Notes: a model not told the origin generated them from the letters alone. Positions 9,301 to 19,659 are shown, counted from the first letter of the stretch. The stretch: 64,000 bases of DNA from an uncultured Aquimarina sp. (GCF_947495315.1 NZ_CANLYD010000012.1:62001-126000), one strand, 5' to 3'. Numbers and translations are program-made.

Positions 9301-12300
9301 ATGCAAAATAAAGGACTTGTTAGAGTGTTTGCGATTTTATTTGGATTGGTATGTATTTACCAATTATCGTTCACATATTTAACATACACAAAAGAAAAGG
9401 AAGCTGAGAATTATGCCTTAGCTAAATATCCAGAAGCAGATGCTTCTAAATTAAGAGAAACAGCAGAGAAAAATTATTTAGATTCTATCGGGAAGGATCC
9501 GATTTTTGCGAATTTTAGCTATAATGATGCCAAAGGAAAAGAACTTAATAAAGGACTTGACCTTAAAGGAGGGATCAATGTGATTCTTCAGATTTCAGTA
9601 AGAGATATATTAGAAGGATTGGCTAATAACTCTAAAAACCCTGCTTTTGTACAGGCGTTAGATGCTGCAGATCAAACACAGAAAGATAGTCAGAATACAT
9701 ATGTAGAAGACTTCTTTGCAGAGTTTGAAAATATCCCAGATGCGCAATTAGCATCACCAGATATCTTTGCGAATAAGAACTTAAGTGATGATATCACTTT
9801 TGATATGACAAATGATGTAGTAAAACCGGTTCTGAAAAGAAAGATTGACGAATCTGTAACTTCTGCATTCGAAGTATTACGTAAACGTATTGATAAGTTT
9901 GGGGTTACACAACCTAACATCCAGCGTTTAGGAGAATCTGGGCGTATTTTGGTAGAATTACCAGGTGCAAAAGACGTAGATCGTGTTAAGAAACTTTTAC
10001 AGAGTACAGCTCAATTAGAATTCTGGGATGTAGAAGGTTCTCAGGAACTTGGACTTTTTCTTAACAGAATGAATGAAAAGCTTAAAAAAGAATTAGAAGC
10101 TAAAAACAATAAAGAAGAAGTTAAAGAAGAGGTTGTAAAAGATACTTTAGAATCAGAAATTGCTGATTCAGAAAAAGTATTAGATACTGTTCAGGCGGAT
10201 ACTACAAAATCTGATGCAGATGCAGAGATTGAAAAATTATTAGCTGATTCTGAAGATTCTACTGATATAGAAACTCAGGTAAATCCAATTAATGATTTAG
10301 CAGGTCCTCCATCAGTTCCTGGAGCGTTGATTTCTGTTGCGCTTAAAGATGTGGAGCAGTTTGATCAGTATCTAGAAAGAAAAGATATTAGAGCTTTATT
10401 GCCTCAGGCTTTACGATACACTAGGTTTGCTTGGAGTAAGCCTGAAAAAGAAGGAGAAAGAGTAGATTTATATGCATTAAAAGGGAATCGTGATGATACT
10501 CCAGAATTAAGTGGAGGAGTAATTACAGATGCGGCTCAATCATATGATCAGGTTAATAATGTAGTGGTTACCATGCAAATGGATGGTAAAGGAGCTAAGA
10601 AATGGGAAGAAATGACCGGAAGAGCTTCTCAGACCAGAGGTCAAATCGCTATAGTTTTAGATAATATTGTATATTCTGCACCAGGTGTTTCTAAAGGACC
10701 AATTTCTGGAGGTAGAAGTGAAATTTCTGGAGACTTTACTGTAGAAGAAGGACAGGATTTAGCAAATGTTTTGAGAGCGGGTAAATTACCTGCTTCAGCA
10801 GATATTATTCAGAGTGAAGTAATAGGACCGTCGTTAGGACAAGAAGCTATTGATAGTGGTGTAATGTCTTTTGGTATTGCATTAGTGCTAATCTTAATCT
10901 GGATGATCTTTTACTATGGAAAAGCAGGAGCTTTTGCTGATGTTGCATTAGTAGTAAATATTTTATTTATTTTTGGAGTATTAGCTGGATTAAAAGCTGT
11001 GTTAACATTACCTGGTATTGCAGGTATTGTATTAACGATCGGTATGTCTGTGGATGCAAACGTACTTATCTTCGAAAGGATTAAAGAAGAGCTTGCGAAA
11101 GGTAAATCCCAGGTAGATGCAATCAAAGATGGTTTTAATAATGCACTATCATCGATATTAGATGCCAACATTACCACGGGTCTTACAGGTTTAATACTTT
11201 TATTCTTTGGTACAGGACCAATTAAAGGATTTGCAACTACCTTATTAATTGGTATTCTTACTTCATTATTTACAGCAATATTCATTACTAGATTATTTAT
11301 TGATGGATATGGTAAAAACGGTAAAGAATTAGCATTTTCTACAGCTGCTACTAAGAATTTATTTAAGAATATAAATATCAATTTCCTTGCAAAAAGAAAG
11401 ATAGCTTATGTGATTTCTGGTATTATTGTTACTGCAGGACTTATATCTTTATTCACACCAGGACAAGGTTTAGATGAAGGTGTTGATTTTGTTGGAGGTA
11501 GAACCTATACAGTTCGTTTCGCTAAGGATGTTGTGCCTACGGATGTAGAAAAGGATTTAGTAGCTGTTTTTGGTAGTGCGCAGGCAAAAACATTAGGAGC
11601 TAATAATCAATTAAAGATTACAACCAAGTATAAGGTAGATGAAACTGGTGAAGAAGTTGATTCTGAAATTTCTAGATCATTGTTCGATGCATTAAAACCT
11701 TATTTAACAGATGGATTGACCTATGATCAGTTTTCTAATGGAGATGAAGATAAGCAAGTAGGGATTATGCGTTCTATGAAGGTTGGACCGACGATAGCGG
11801 ATGATATTCAACAAGCAGCGTTTATTTCGGTTATCGGATCGTTAATTGTGGTGTTCTTATATATCTTATTCCGATTTAGAAGATGGCAGTTTAGTTTAGG
11901 TGCTGTAGCTGCAGTATTCCATGATGTATTAGTAGTATTAGGTGTGTTCTCATTAACATGGAAATTTATGCCATTTAATATGGAAATAGATCAGGCATTT
12001 ATTGCTGCGATATTAACCGTTGTAGGGTATTCATTGAATGATACCGTGGTTGTATTTGATAGAATTAGGGAGTACTTAGCAGAGCATACAACATGGACAT
12101 TAGATAAAAATGTAAATGCTGCATTAAATAGTACATTAGGACGTACATTAAATACGTCTTTAACGACTTTATTAGTATTGATCGCAATCTTTATTTTTGC
12201 AGAACCATTAAGAGGATTTATGTTCTCATTAATTATTGGTGTGCTAGTAGGTACATATTCTTCATTATTCATTGCAACTCCTGTAATGTATGATACAGTG

Positions 12301-12342
12301 AAGAAAGTAGGTTTAAAAGAAAAGAAGAAAACTGAAGAATAG
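9301..12342 (+). CDS. secDF: Protein translocase subunit SecDF (fusion)
   Basis: Inner-membrane proton-driven motor that pulls secreted proteins through SecYEG. The 1013 residues contain SecD followed by SecF. One N-terminal helix leads to a large periplasmic P1 domain (base about 175-240, head about 345-510), interrupted at about 265-335 by a Lys/Glu/Asp-rich low-complexity insert usual in Bacteroidota. A five-helix bundle with Asp585 in SVDANVLIFER (the proton-relay aspartate region) ends SecD. SecF starts near residue 690, with P4 (GVDFVGGRTYTVRF), the five-helix bundle and Asp914 in YSLNDTVVVFDRIRE. A 230-base leader precedes it and a very strong terminator follows. Confidence 0.97.
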   Translation: MQNKGLVRVFAILFGLVCIYQLSFTYLTYTKEKEAENYALAKYPEADASKLRETAEKNYLDSIGKDPIFANFSYNDAKGKELNKGLDLKGGINVILQISVRDILEGLANNSKNPAFVQALDAADQTQKDSQNTYVEDFFAEFENIPDAQLASPDIFANKNLSDDITFDMTNDVVKPVLKRKIDESVTSAFEVLRKRIDKFGVTQPNIQRLGESGRILVELPGAKDVDRVKKLLQSTAQLEFWDVEGSQELGLFLNRMNEKLKKELEAKNNKEEVKEEVVKDTLESEIADSEKVLDTVQADTTKSDADAEIEKLLADSEDSTDIETQVNPINDLAGPPSVPGALISVALKDVEQFDQYLERKDIRALLPQALRYTRFAWSKPEKEGERVDLYALKGNRDDTPELSGGVITDAAQSYDQVNNVVVTMQMDGKGAKKWEEMTGRASQTRGQIAIVLDNIVYSAPGVSKGPISGGRSEISGDFTVEEGQDLANVLRAGKLPASADIIQSEVIGPSLGQEAIDSGVMSFGIALVLILIWMIFYYGKAGAFADVALVVNILFIFGVLAGLKAVLTLPGIAGIVLTIGMSVDANVLIFERIKEELAKGKSQVDAIKDGFNNALSSILDANITTGLTGLILLFFGTGPIKGFATTLLIGILTSLFTAIFITRLFIDGYGKNGKELAFSTAATKNLFKNININFLAKRKIAYVISGIIVTAGLISLFTPGQGLDEGVDFVGGRTYTVRFAKDVVPTDVEKDLVAVFGSAQAKTLGANNQLKITTKYKVDETGEEVDSEISRSLFDALKPYLTDGLTYDQFSNGDEDKQVGIMRSMKVGPTIADDIQQAAFISVIGSLIVVFLYILFRFRRWQFSLGAVAAVFHDVLVVLGVFSLTWKFMPFNMEIDQAFIAAILTVVGYSLNDTVVVFDRIREYLAEHTTWTLDKNVNAALNSTLGRTLNTSLTTLLVLIAIFIFAEPLRGFMFSLIIGVLVGTYSSLFIATPVMYDTVKKVGLKEKKKTEE

Positions 12343-12370
12343 CTTTCTTTTCTAGAAACTTTAATAATAA

Positions 12371-12408
12371 AAAAAAGCTGCATTCTAAAAAGAATGCAGC
12401 TTTTTTAT
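12371..12408 (+). terminator. Strong terminator after secDF
   Basis: AAAAAAGCTGCATTCT pairs with AGAATGCAGCTTTTTT around an AAAA loop. Confidence 0.95.
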
Positions 12409-12789
12409 TTGAATTTCTCAATATTTAAGTTACAATTTTAGGGATCTTTTTCTTTTTGTTAACACTATATCGTTTGCGGGACAGTTGAATAAGAAGTTTA
12501 CTTTTTTAATTACTTACATTTGAAAATATCATCATCAAATAGTTAATTTTTTGGCTTATCGATAGTTGAAAACATGATTTAAAATAATATCTACACCCTT
12601 TTAGTATTATGTAGTTGTATATAATCGAAAATTTTAGTTGTTATTTTTTAATACTAATTATACCGAAATATTTATAAGTAGTTTGCAAATATAAGATCTG
12701 GGAAAACTTTCTTTGCAGGTAATAGTTGTTTTTTGGAATATATAAATGCTGTTAACAGCACAATACAATATATTTAACACACAAGATTC
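12409..12789. other. Long leader region before the GH57-like gene
   Basis: 381 AT-rich bases without an ORF. No clear TAnnTTTG box with a spaced TTTG was found; TTTCTTTG near 12707 is the closest match. Nothing else is recognised. Confidence 0.4.
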
Positions 12790-15700
12790 ATGAAAAACAC
12801 TAACTTATTTTTACTACTACTATTTTTCTATTCTGGGATAGTAGCGCAAGAAGTCCACACTTCTTATTTGTGGCATATGCAACAACCTAATTATTGGCCG
12901 GAAAAAAGTAAAGAGAATCCTAATCGATATCAAACGGTTATGGAGTCTCATAATTTGAAATCTTCAGGAGACTCTTGGAATGTATACGAGGATGGAATAA
13001 GTCATCCCTTAAATAATTTAGAGGAAATTTTCGGAAAGTATGATCGAGTAAAGGCATATCAATACGGCCCCAAAAATTCTGTTCAAACATTATTGGGGTT
13101 ACCAAATGGTGGTGCGCAGGTTAATTATTCAGGATGTCTGATAGAAAATGTAAATAGCTTGGGTAATGCTGGTGTTTGGGGGTATAGCCAAGGTTGGGAA
13201 AATAATTTTATAGAAGCCAAAAGTTGGAAAACATCTGGAGGACAACCTAGGATGGACTTAACAGGATTTACATTTCATCACGCCTTAGCGCCATTAATAA
13301 GTGAACGCGCTTTGAGAATGGAATTAAAAACTCATAAATTATTAATGACAGAAACTTTTGGAGGTGAATATTCTAAAGGTTTTTGGCCAGCAGAATGTTC
13401 ATTTTCGGAAAGGATTATAAAGGTTTTAGTAGAAGAAGGTTTTCAATGGTCGGTAGTAGCAAATAGCCATTTGTCTCGTACATTGAATGATTATCCATTA
13501 GATTATGGTACATCTGGCGTAAATATCGATCCACCTAACGCAGCTGATAAAGTAACTACTAACGGTCAGAATTGGTGGAAGGGTCAAATTGATGGAAGAG
13601 GAGGAACTTTTGCTGCTCCTTATTGTTATCAAGCACATAAAGCACAATATATTGATCCAGAAACTGGTCAAGCGTATAAAATGGACGTAGTTCCTATGGC
13701 TGATCTATTAAGTTATCAGAATGGATTCAGTTCTATGGGAACAGGAGAAATAGATGCGAATATCGCTCCTTTTAGTAATTCTAGTCAGCCATCAATTGTA
13801 TTACTAGCTCATGACGGGGATAATGCTTGGGGAGGTGGAGATAGTTATTATCAGGAGTCTGTTCCTGGGTTTGCTAATGCAGCTGCTTCTAAAGGATACG
13901 ATCCTACTACCATACAGCAATTTTTAAATTCTTATCCAGTTCCAGAAAGTGATATTGTAAAAGTAGAAGATGGATCTTGGGTCAATGCTGCGAATGATTG
14001 GGGACATCCTCAATTTATTAATTGGTTATGGCCTTTGTATGATACTGCCGATTATAGATTTAATCCTGATGGATGGACAGAAGATGCTAGAAATTGGGCT
14101 GTAATTACTGCTGCGGAAAATTACGTATTAACAGCAGAAGATAATAGTGGAGGGGTAGATATAGCTAAGGTAATTGATCCTTCTTTCGGAGCTTCCAATG
14201 CAGAAAAAGCTTGGCATTTTTTCTTACCATCTCTGACGAGTGGTTATATGTATTACGGAAAAGCAATTGATATGGAAGTAAAGCAAACTTTAGCAGGTAA
14301 TATTGCGATAGAACATGCTAAGGAAGAAATAGGTGATACTCCCAATCAGGATAATACTGCACCTTCTGTATTTATACCACAGCGTTTTCCATATAACCCG
14401 GGAGGTAAGGGTTTTGGACCTATATATGCATATCAAGAAGTTCAAAACACTTCTGATTTTCATGTTTGGACATTTGCCTATGATGTGAGTGGATTAGCAT
14501 CGGTTGAATTGAAATACAGAACGGATAATGATGGTAAAAATCCTATCTCTGATAATGTTAATGATACATATTCAGGAGGAGAAGGTGTCAGTTCTTGGAA
14601 TAGTCAATCAATGACTCAAAAACAATTCCCTAAAGGAAACATAACACAAGATCCAGAAATTGATTTCTTTATAGAGCCAACCGCAATTGCAGATTTATGC
14701 TATGCAGAGATTAAGGGGTTATCCGATGTGTTAGTAGATTATTATGTAGAAGCAGTGGATACCAAAGGAAACGTGTTTAAGACACCTATTCAGCATGTCT
14801 ATGTTGGAGGGTTTAATAGTAGTGATGAAGTAACTCTTACTGTTACTCCGGATTCTGGAAATTATGATGATGCTATCACCGTAGTAATGGAAGCTTCTAC
14901 AACTGCCGATAATGGTGGGGTAGAAGTTTATTATACTACGGATGGATCAGAACCAAATCAATCAAGTACAGAGTATATAACTTCTTTTGATATTGGAGAT
15001 AGTGATAGTGAACTAATCACATTAAAAGCAATAGCATTTGATGCTGATGAAAACGCGTCGGAAGTGATTACTAGAAATTATACATTTGGCGACCTACCTT
15101 CTTATGACATTCACTTTAAGAATACCTCTAACTGGAATCAAGTTTATGTATATGCTTTTGATAAAAATAATAATGTAGCATTACCAGGGTGGAATTGGCC
15201 AGGTAAGTTAATGACTAAAGAGCAAGATTCACCGTGGTATATTGCTACCATAGCAGAATCAGTAGAAGTTGGTCTTGTTTTTACAAATGGAAATGGAGAG
15301 CAGTCAGACGATCAATTTAGAAACGTAAATGGTTGGTATGTATATTCAGAAGATATTTGGTATGATCAATGTCCTTCGGATTGTCCTGGGATTTTAGGGT
15401 TACCGGAATTGTCAGTTGCTCCGCAAGGAGGATCTTATGAAGGAAGCGTATCAGTTAATTTATCATCTAGTAGCCAAGGAATAATTTATTATACTACGAA
15501 TGGATCAGAACCTTCAGACTCAAGTTCTTTATATCAAAATGAATTAACTTTTACAGAAGATACTACTTTAAAAGCTATTGCTTATAATAGTACGGGTCAG
15601 TCAACTATTATTTCTGAAGATTATAGTATTACCGAAATTCAATCATACACTGTTTATTATCGAAATGTTTCTAGTTGGAATGATGTATGTGTGTATTTAT

Positions 15701-16476
15701 TTGATAAAAATACAAATCAACCTCTACCAGGTTGGAATTGGCCAGGTAGATCAATGAATAGAGAACAATCCTCTCAGTGGTATTCATTTTTGATTGAAGA
15801 AAATGCCGAAATAGGTGTTGTTTTTAATAATAATAACAATGGAGAACAATCTGATGACTTAACTAGAGTAATAGATGGGTGGTATGATCCATCCACTAAT
15901 CTATGGTATGATGTGTGTCCAACTGCATGTCCAGGTGATGTTTCTGATGACGAATTGATAATCCATTATAATAATAACAATACAAATTGGAATTCCGTAA
16001 CCTTGTATTATTGGGAAACAACTCCTGCATCTTTAACTACTTCTTGGCCCGGCGTTGAAATGACCGATATAGATGGAGATGGATGGTATGAATATACGTT
16101 ATCAGGTGTAGAATGTGCAAAAGTTATTTTTAGTATAAATGGTGGACAGCAGACAGCAGATTTAGAAATCTGTGGAGAAGGATGGTATGATAATGGCTGG
16201 GTAAGTAATCCATTAAATAAGGTGCCAGGAGCAAATACAACCCTAATTTCTTCACCGTACCCTAATCCTTTTCAGAATGGAATTAATTTTAATCTATTAG
16301 GGGAAGTTAAATCTCTCAATGTTACTGTTAGAGATGTAAAAGGAGGCTTGTATTACTCAGATACTGTATCTAGTAAGAATGGAACAATATCAATACCGCT
16401 TGATGTTGCAAAAGGAATATATTTTGTAAAATTCAGTAATAAAACTATTAATAAGGTTGTGAAAGTTATTAAATAA
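12790..16476 (+). CDS. Secreted GH57-like amylase with CBM26-type starch-binding repeats and T9SS sorting domain
   Basis: Probable extracellular alpha-glucan hydrolase of 1228 residues. Signal peptide 1-19 ends in VAQ. The catalytic region (about 22-510) shows GH57 landmarks: WHMQQP (28-33), GFWPAECSFS (197-206, nucleophile candidate Glu202) and LLAHDGDNAW (338-347, Asp acid candidate). Two chitobiase-C-like beta-sandwich segments (YYTTDGSEP, YYTTNGSEP) alternate with two near-identical CBM25/26-like modules (YDIHFKNTSNW... and YTVYYRNVSSW..., both with PGWNWPG), and a third diverged module starts IIHYNNNNTNW. The last 75 residues (SSPYPNPF...GIYFVKFSNKTINKVVKV) form a type A T9SS signal. Exact substrate is inferred from the CBMs. 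Confidence 0.85.
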   Translation: MKNTNLFLLLLFFYSGIVAQEVHTSYLWHMQQPNYWPEKSKENPNRYQTVMESHNLKSSGDSWNVYEDGISHPLNNLEEIFGKYDRVKAYQYGPKNSVQTLLGLPNGGAQVNYSGCLIENVNSLGNAGVWGYSQGWENNFIEAKSWKTSGGQPRMDLTGFTFHHALAPLISERALRMELKTHKLLMTETFGGEYSKGFWPAECSFSERIIKVLVEEGFQWSVVANSHLSRTLNDYPLDYGTSGVNIDPPNAADKVTTNGQNWWKGQIDGRGGTFAAPYCYQAHKAQYIDPETGQAYKMDVVPMADLLSYQNGFSSMGTGEIDANIAPFSNSSQPSIVLLAHDGDNAWGGGDSYYQESVPGFANAAASKGYDPTTIQQFLNSYPVPESDIVKVEDGSWVNAANDWGHPQFINWLWPLYDTADYRFNPDGWTEDARNWAVITAAENYVLTAEDNSGGVDIAKVIDPSFGASNAEKAWHFFLPSLTSGYMYYGKAIDMEVKQTLAGNIAIEHAKEEIGDTPNQDNTAPSVFIPQRFPYNPGGKGFGPIYAYQEVQNTSDFHVWTFAYDVSGLASVELKYRTDNDGKNPISDNVNDTYSGGEGVSSWNSQSMTQKQFPKGNITQDPEIDFFIEPTAIADLCYAEIKGLSDVLVDYYVEAVDTKGNVFKTPIQHVYVGGFNSSDEVTLTVTPDSGNYDDAITVVMEASTTADNGGVEVYYTTDGSEPNQSSTEYITSFDIGDSDSELITLKAIAFDADENASEVITRNYTFGDLPSYDIHFKNTSNWNQVYVYAFDKNNNVALPGWNWPGKLMTKEQDSPWYIATIAESVEVGLVFTNGNGEQSDDQFRNVNGWYVYSEDIWYDQCPSDCPGILGLPELSVAPQGGSYEGSVSVNLSSSSQGIIYYTTNGSEPSDSSSLYQNELTFTEDTTLKAIAYNSTGQSTIISEDYSITEIQSYTVYYRNVSSWNDVCVYLFDKNTNQPLPGWNWPGRSMNREQSSQWYSFLIEENAEIGVVFNNNNNGEQSDDLTRVIDGWYDPSTNLWYDVCPTACPGDVSDDELIIHYNNNNTNWNSVTLYYWETTPASLTTSWPGVEMTDIDGDGWYEYTLSGVECAKVIFSINGGQQTADLEICGEGWYDNGWVSNPLNKVPGANTTLISSPYPNPFQNGINFNLLGEVKSLNVTVRDVKGGLYYSDTVSSKNGTISIPLDVAKGIYFVKFSNKTINKVVKVIK

Positions 16477-16498
16477 ATTTTCCAATTGTATCCCTAGG

Positions 16499-16537
16499 GA
16501 AACCCCTTGAAAAATTATTTTTTTAAGGGGTTTTTAT
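16499..16537. terminator. Bidirectional terminator between convergent genes
   Basis: AAACCCCTTGAAAAA pairs with TTTTTTAAGGGGTTT. A-rich and T-rich flanks allow use from the GH57-like gene (plus) and the DUF192 gene (minus). Confidence 0.85.
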
Positions 16538-16552
16538 TTGATACTAATAAAT

Positions 16553-17050
16553 TTAATTTTTCTTAAAATAGATGGAATCTCCAACTTTTAGATTCCATTG
16601 ATCAGATAATCCAGCATTAATTTCTAAAATATATTTTGCTGGTTTTCCTGATGGTAAAGATGTTTCGTCTAGTGGTTTTGCATTTTTCTGAAAACTTACA
16701 ATTTTAAACTCATCATCTATATAGATAATGTCTAATGGGATCAAAGTATTTTTCATATAAAAACTCTGAGGTTTAAAATCTTTCTGGATAAAAAGCATAC
16801 CTCTTTTTTCTTCCATAGACTTACGATACATTAAGCCTGTTTCTCTTTCATAATCATTATCCGCAATTTCGATATCCAAAGCAACAACTTGCTTAGGGAT
16901 AGAATCTCCTATGTTATAAATAGAAAGCTCTCCTTCTTTGGTAAACTGTATTTCTTCGGTTACTATTTTTTGATTTTTTTCCTCTTGTTTACAAGAAAAT
17001 ATACTTAAAGTAGTGATTGCTATTAAGGTTATAAAAATGTTCTTTTTCAT
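16553..17050 (-). CDS. DUF192 family lipoprotein
   Basis: 165 residues, lipobox SIFSC with Cys20. The DUF192 core is clear: DIEIADNDYERETGLMYRKSM, GMLFIQ, FYMKNTLIPLDIIYID and the C-terminal AKYILEINAG. DUF192 proteins are small, often exported beta-rich proteins of unknown biochemical function. Monocistronic and convergent with the GH57-like gene, sharing its terminator. Confidence 0.9.
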   Translation of the reverse strand: MKKNIFITLIAITTLSIFSCKQEEKNQKIVTEEIQFTKEGELSIYNIGDSIPKQVVALDIEIADNDYERETGLMYRKSMEEKRGMLFIQKDFKPQSFYMKNTLIPLDIIYIDDEFKIVSFQKNAKPLDETSLPSGKPAKYILEINAGLSDQWNLKVGDSIYFKKN

Positions 17051-17183
17051 TAGAGTTTTCTTTTTGTTATTCCAATGTACTTGTCTACCATAACGTTAGT
17101 GAAGGTAGAGAGTGGAATCTATTTAGAGTCGGAAATTAACAGTTTTATTTTTGAACGCAATTCCGAAAGCGACAAATCTTTGT

Positions 17184-17224
17184 TAAAAAAAAAGCCGCAC
17201 TTCAAAAATATGAAGCACGACTTT
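17184..17224 (-). terminator. Terminator at the end of the minus-strand creD cluster
   Basis: Read on the minus strand, GTCGTGCTTCA pairs with TGAAGTGCGGC (one wobble), followed by nine T residues. Confidence 0.85.
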
Positions 17225-17229
17225 CTCAA

Positions 17230-17529
17230 CTAACTAACCAGCATTTTGATTTTCGATTTTAAGTAACGAATTAATTCATAATTCATCAACCCTATAATTG
17301 CTCCGGTAAAAGCGGTGCATATAAAATTGAATATACTAGGAACCGGATGTCCGCCATTATAGGCAGGGAACGAATAGAATATGTCAAATAATTTTGTGGG
17401 TTCATTGACGTGATAGTAACAGCGATCAGGAATCAAAATTTCTTCTAATACGGCATAATTGATTAATAATGCCATTAGTGCTCCAATACTAATATACCAT
17501 ACGCTTTTTTTGATTTGATTTCTTTTCAT
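17230..17529 (-). CDS. Small membrane protein, unknown
   Basis: 99 residues if it starts at the second Met (MKRNQIKKS); an ATG four codons upstream (17541) is possible. Two hydrophobic helices, about 11-28 and 66-85, flank a region with YYHVNEPTKLFDIF. The protein is not recognised. It lies downstream of creD in the same direction and just before a strong terminator, so it is probably the last gene of that transcript. Confidence 0.6.
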   Translation of the reverse strand: MKRNQIKKSVWYISIGALMALLINYAVLEEILIPDRCYYHVNEPTKLFDIFYSFPAYNGGHPVPSIFNFICTAFTGAIIGLMNYELIRYLKSKIKMLVS

Positions 17530-17588
17530 GAAATGAAACATAATTTTATTCTAAATTATTCAGAGTTCGAGCTGTGAGTTTTTAGTTT

Positions 17589-17612
17589 ACTCACAACTCA
17601 CAACTCACAACT
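17589..17612. repeat. Short tandem repeat, three units of ACTCACAA
   Basis: Three exact 8-base units sit immediately after the creD stop codon. A related inverted copy (TGTGAGTTT) lies just upstream at about 17573. Confidence 0.8.
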
Positions 17613-17614
17613 CA

Positions 17615-18976
17615 TCAAACCCCATCATTTACCCAATCAATCTTTCTGGATATCATCATAATGGTTCCTAGGATTAAAAACAATCCAATGCTTCCCACTA
17701 ATAATGCATAATTTTCTAATTGAATAATGACAAAAATGAAAGTGTATAAAGCAGCAAGCGAAGCACCAATCAATCCCATGAATTTAAAGCTTCTAAGAAT
17801 AGCTTTAGAGTAAATCGATATAAGCAGTACTACTGCAATTCCGGCGATTCCATATGCGTAAAGAAAACTAGAATGCTCAGAAATCGAGATCAATAAGGTG
17901 TAAAACATAGTAAGTGCCAATCCGATCATTAGGTATTGAAACGGATGAATGGTAATCTTGCTAACCGTTTGTATCAAAAAGAATACTAAAAAGGTTAATG
18001 CAATTACCAGGTATCCATATTTAGCAGCACGTTCACTCTTTTGATATTCATCAACAGGGATTAATAACTTAACTCCAAAAGCCGATGAATTGATATGAGG
18101 TAGTTCTCCAAAAAACTCTTGTTCGAATTCTCTGTTTATTTGTAATACCTTCCAGTTTGCTTTAAATCCATTTTCAGTGATTTCTTTGGTCTTGGTATCG
18201 GGTAAATAGTTGCCATTAAAGCTTGGTGAAGCCCAGTTAGAAGTCATTGCGACATTGGTTTCCCTTCCAACAGGTATAAAGCGTAATTGCTCACTGCCGT
18301 TCACTTTTAGATCCATTTCAAAATTGATCTGGTTTTCTTTAGGTAAAGAAGAATCTTTAAGAAATTTTGTTTCGAATCTGTTGGTATTGGAGTTTTGAGT
18401 ATATCTGGATTGTAATGGGTAATTTTCAGATCCAATTTTTAATTCTAAATTGCTTCTAATTCCCTTAGAATTTGTAGAGTTTACTATAACAGTAGCTTTG
18501 TTCCACAATATATCTTCTGCTTTAATATCTTGAATTTCGAAGTTGGGAGCAGTAAAAGAACCTTTAATTTTCATATCGGCAGTATATACAACCGATTCAT
18601 AGATACTTCTTCCTAAATTCTCAGATTCTACATTGGTATTGATATCCAGTGTATTCGGAAAAAAGAAAGCCTGATGAACGGAGATGATATCCTCCTGAAG
18701 ATAGGATTTGGTTTTTTCGTCCCAGATTTTTTTGAGTTTATGAGTTTGGTAAGGGATTTTCAGGATTGGTCCATATAGTAATACTTCATTTCCCCATTTT
18801 TGGTTAATCTCGCTTACCACTTCTTCTTGTCTGTAGGCTCTTTCCTGTATCAGGTTTTTGATATAAGAAAGTGGAATTAATAATACTAAAATTAGTATTC
18901 CAACCATAAGCATACGAACTGTAATTGAAGTTTTTATCCACTGTCCAAAGGACTTTTTTTGTTTTTGAGTTTCCAT
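17615..18976 (-). CDS. creD: Cell envelope integrity protein CreD
   Basis: Inner-membrane protein of 453 residues. One N-terminal helix (about 20-40) is followed by a large periplasmic domain with the family segments EINQKWGNEVLLYGPIL, FFPNTLDI, YESVVYTADMKIKGSF and FGVKLLIPVDEYQKSERAAKY. A C-terminal bundle of five or six helices follows. In E. coli CreD belongs to the CreBC regulon and affects envelope properties; its molecular activity is unknown. No CreBC two-component genes are present here. A winged-helix regulator gene upstream in the cluster is the likely controller, an arrangement seen in other Bacteroidota. Confidence 0.93.
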   Translation of the reverse strand: METQKQKKSFGQWIKTSITVRMLMVGILILVLLIPLSYIKNLIQERAYRQEEVVSEINQKWGNEVLLYGPILKIPYQTHKLKKIWDEKTKSYLQEDIISVHQAFFFPNTLDINTNVESENLGRSIYESVVYTADMKIKGSFTAPNFEIQDIKAEDILWNKATVIVNSTNSKGIRSNLELKIGSENYPLQSRYTQNSNTNRFETKFLKDSSLPKENQINFEMDLKVNGSEQLRFIPVGRETNVAMTSNWASPSFNGNYLPDTKTKEITENGFKANWKVLQINREFEQEFFGELPHINSSAFGVKLLIPVDEYQKSERAAKYGYLVIALTFLVFFLIQTVSKITIHPFQYLMIGLALTMFYTLLISISEHSSFLYAYGIAGIAVVLLISIYSKAILRSFKFMGLIGASLAALYTFIFVIIQLENYALLVGSIGLFLILGTIMMISRKIDWVNDGV

Positions 18977-19005
18977 AGTATTTGAAATTTATAGTGATTG
19001 TATTT

Positions 19006-19659
19006 TTAGTTGTTTTCTTTGTTATAATGATAGAACAAGTGATATGTTATGATTAAGAAACCACCAAAACCCATAGTAAATGCCCAAGTGTTTATGTGTT
19101 CTATTGGGAATATGATTCGCTGAAATATGTCTCCTAGAATATTCATGGGATTTTGGAGAAGATCCCAGCTATTCCATCGCAATATTCTTCCCATATAAAT
19201 CCCAAACCCACATAATAATAGTGTGAGGTGTGTTATGAAATTGGTTGTCTTTTTGGAAAAATGTTTTTGAAGCAATTCCTGCATAGTTCGTAAAGAGGCG
19301 AATCCTACAATCAATCCATTGATGGCAAAAGATAGAATCAGCAATACATCAAACCATACGGATTGCAACGTGCTGAGACGGATGTGTTGTAAATCGGTAA
19401 GGATATATGGAGCATTAGGAAGAAATGCTAGCCAAAAGATGAATCCTATTCCAAACAAAAATCTATTCTTGTATATTTTGCTGAAACTTAATATCGTAGT
19501 TATTCCATACGGAATACAGGCTAAAAACAGATTCCAAACTAAGAATAAGAAAAAATTAGATTCTACCTTCGCTATTCTTATAGATAGAAGTATGATGCTA
19601 AATACGACAGCGATGCTGAAACCTTTAATAAAAGGTAATTGTTTATGAATTATGTTCAT
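19006..19659 (-). CDS. DUF1361 integral membrane protein
   Basis: 217 residues with about six hydrophobic helices. Two DUF1361 signatures are visible: FWLAFLPNAPYILTDLQHI in the middle and GIYMGRILRWNSWDLL towards the end. Function unknown. Its ATG overlaps the stop of the gene before it (TAATG at 19657-19661), so translation is probably coupled; creD begins 29 bases downstream. Confidence 0.88.
   Translation of the reverse strand: MNIIHKQLPFIKGFSIAVVFSIILLSIRIAKVESNFFLFLVWNLFLACIPYGITTILSFSKIYKNRFLFGIGFIFWLAFLPNAPYILTDLQHIRLSTLQSVWFDVLLILSFAINGLIVGFASLRTMQELLQKHFSKKTTNFITHLTLLLCGFGIYMGRILRWNSWDLLQNPMNILGDIFQRIIFPIEHINTWAFTMGFGGFLIITYHLFYHYNKENN

Noticed and set aside
10914..12383. Long minus-strand ORFs (155 and 130 codons) inside and across the end of secDF
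   Set aside because: They mirror the secDF membrane-helix codons, have low-complexity hydrophobic or Asn-rich translations, no start signals and no family features.
17589..17612. Possible CRISPR or direct-repeat array
   Set aside because: Units are 8 bases with no spacers; a simple tandem repeat after the creD stop.
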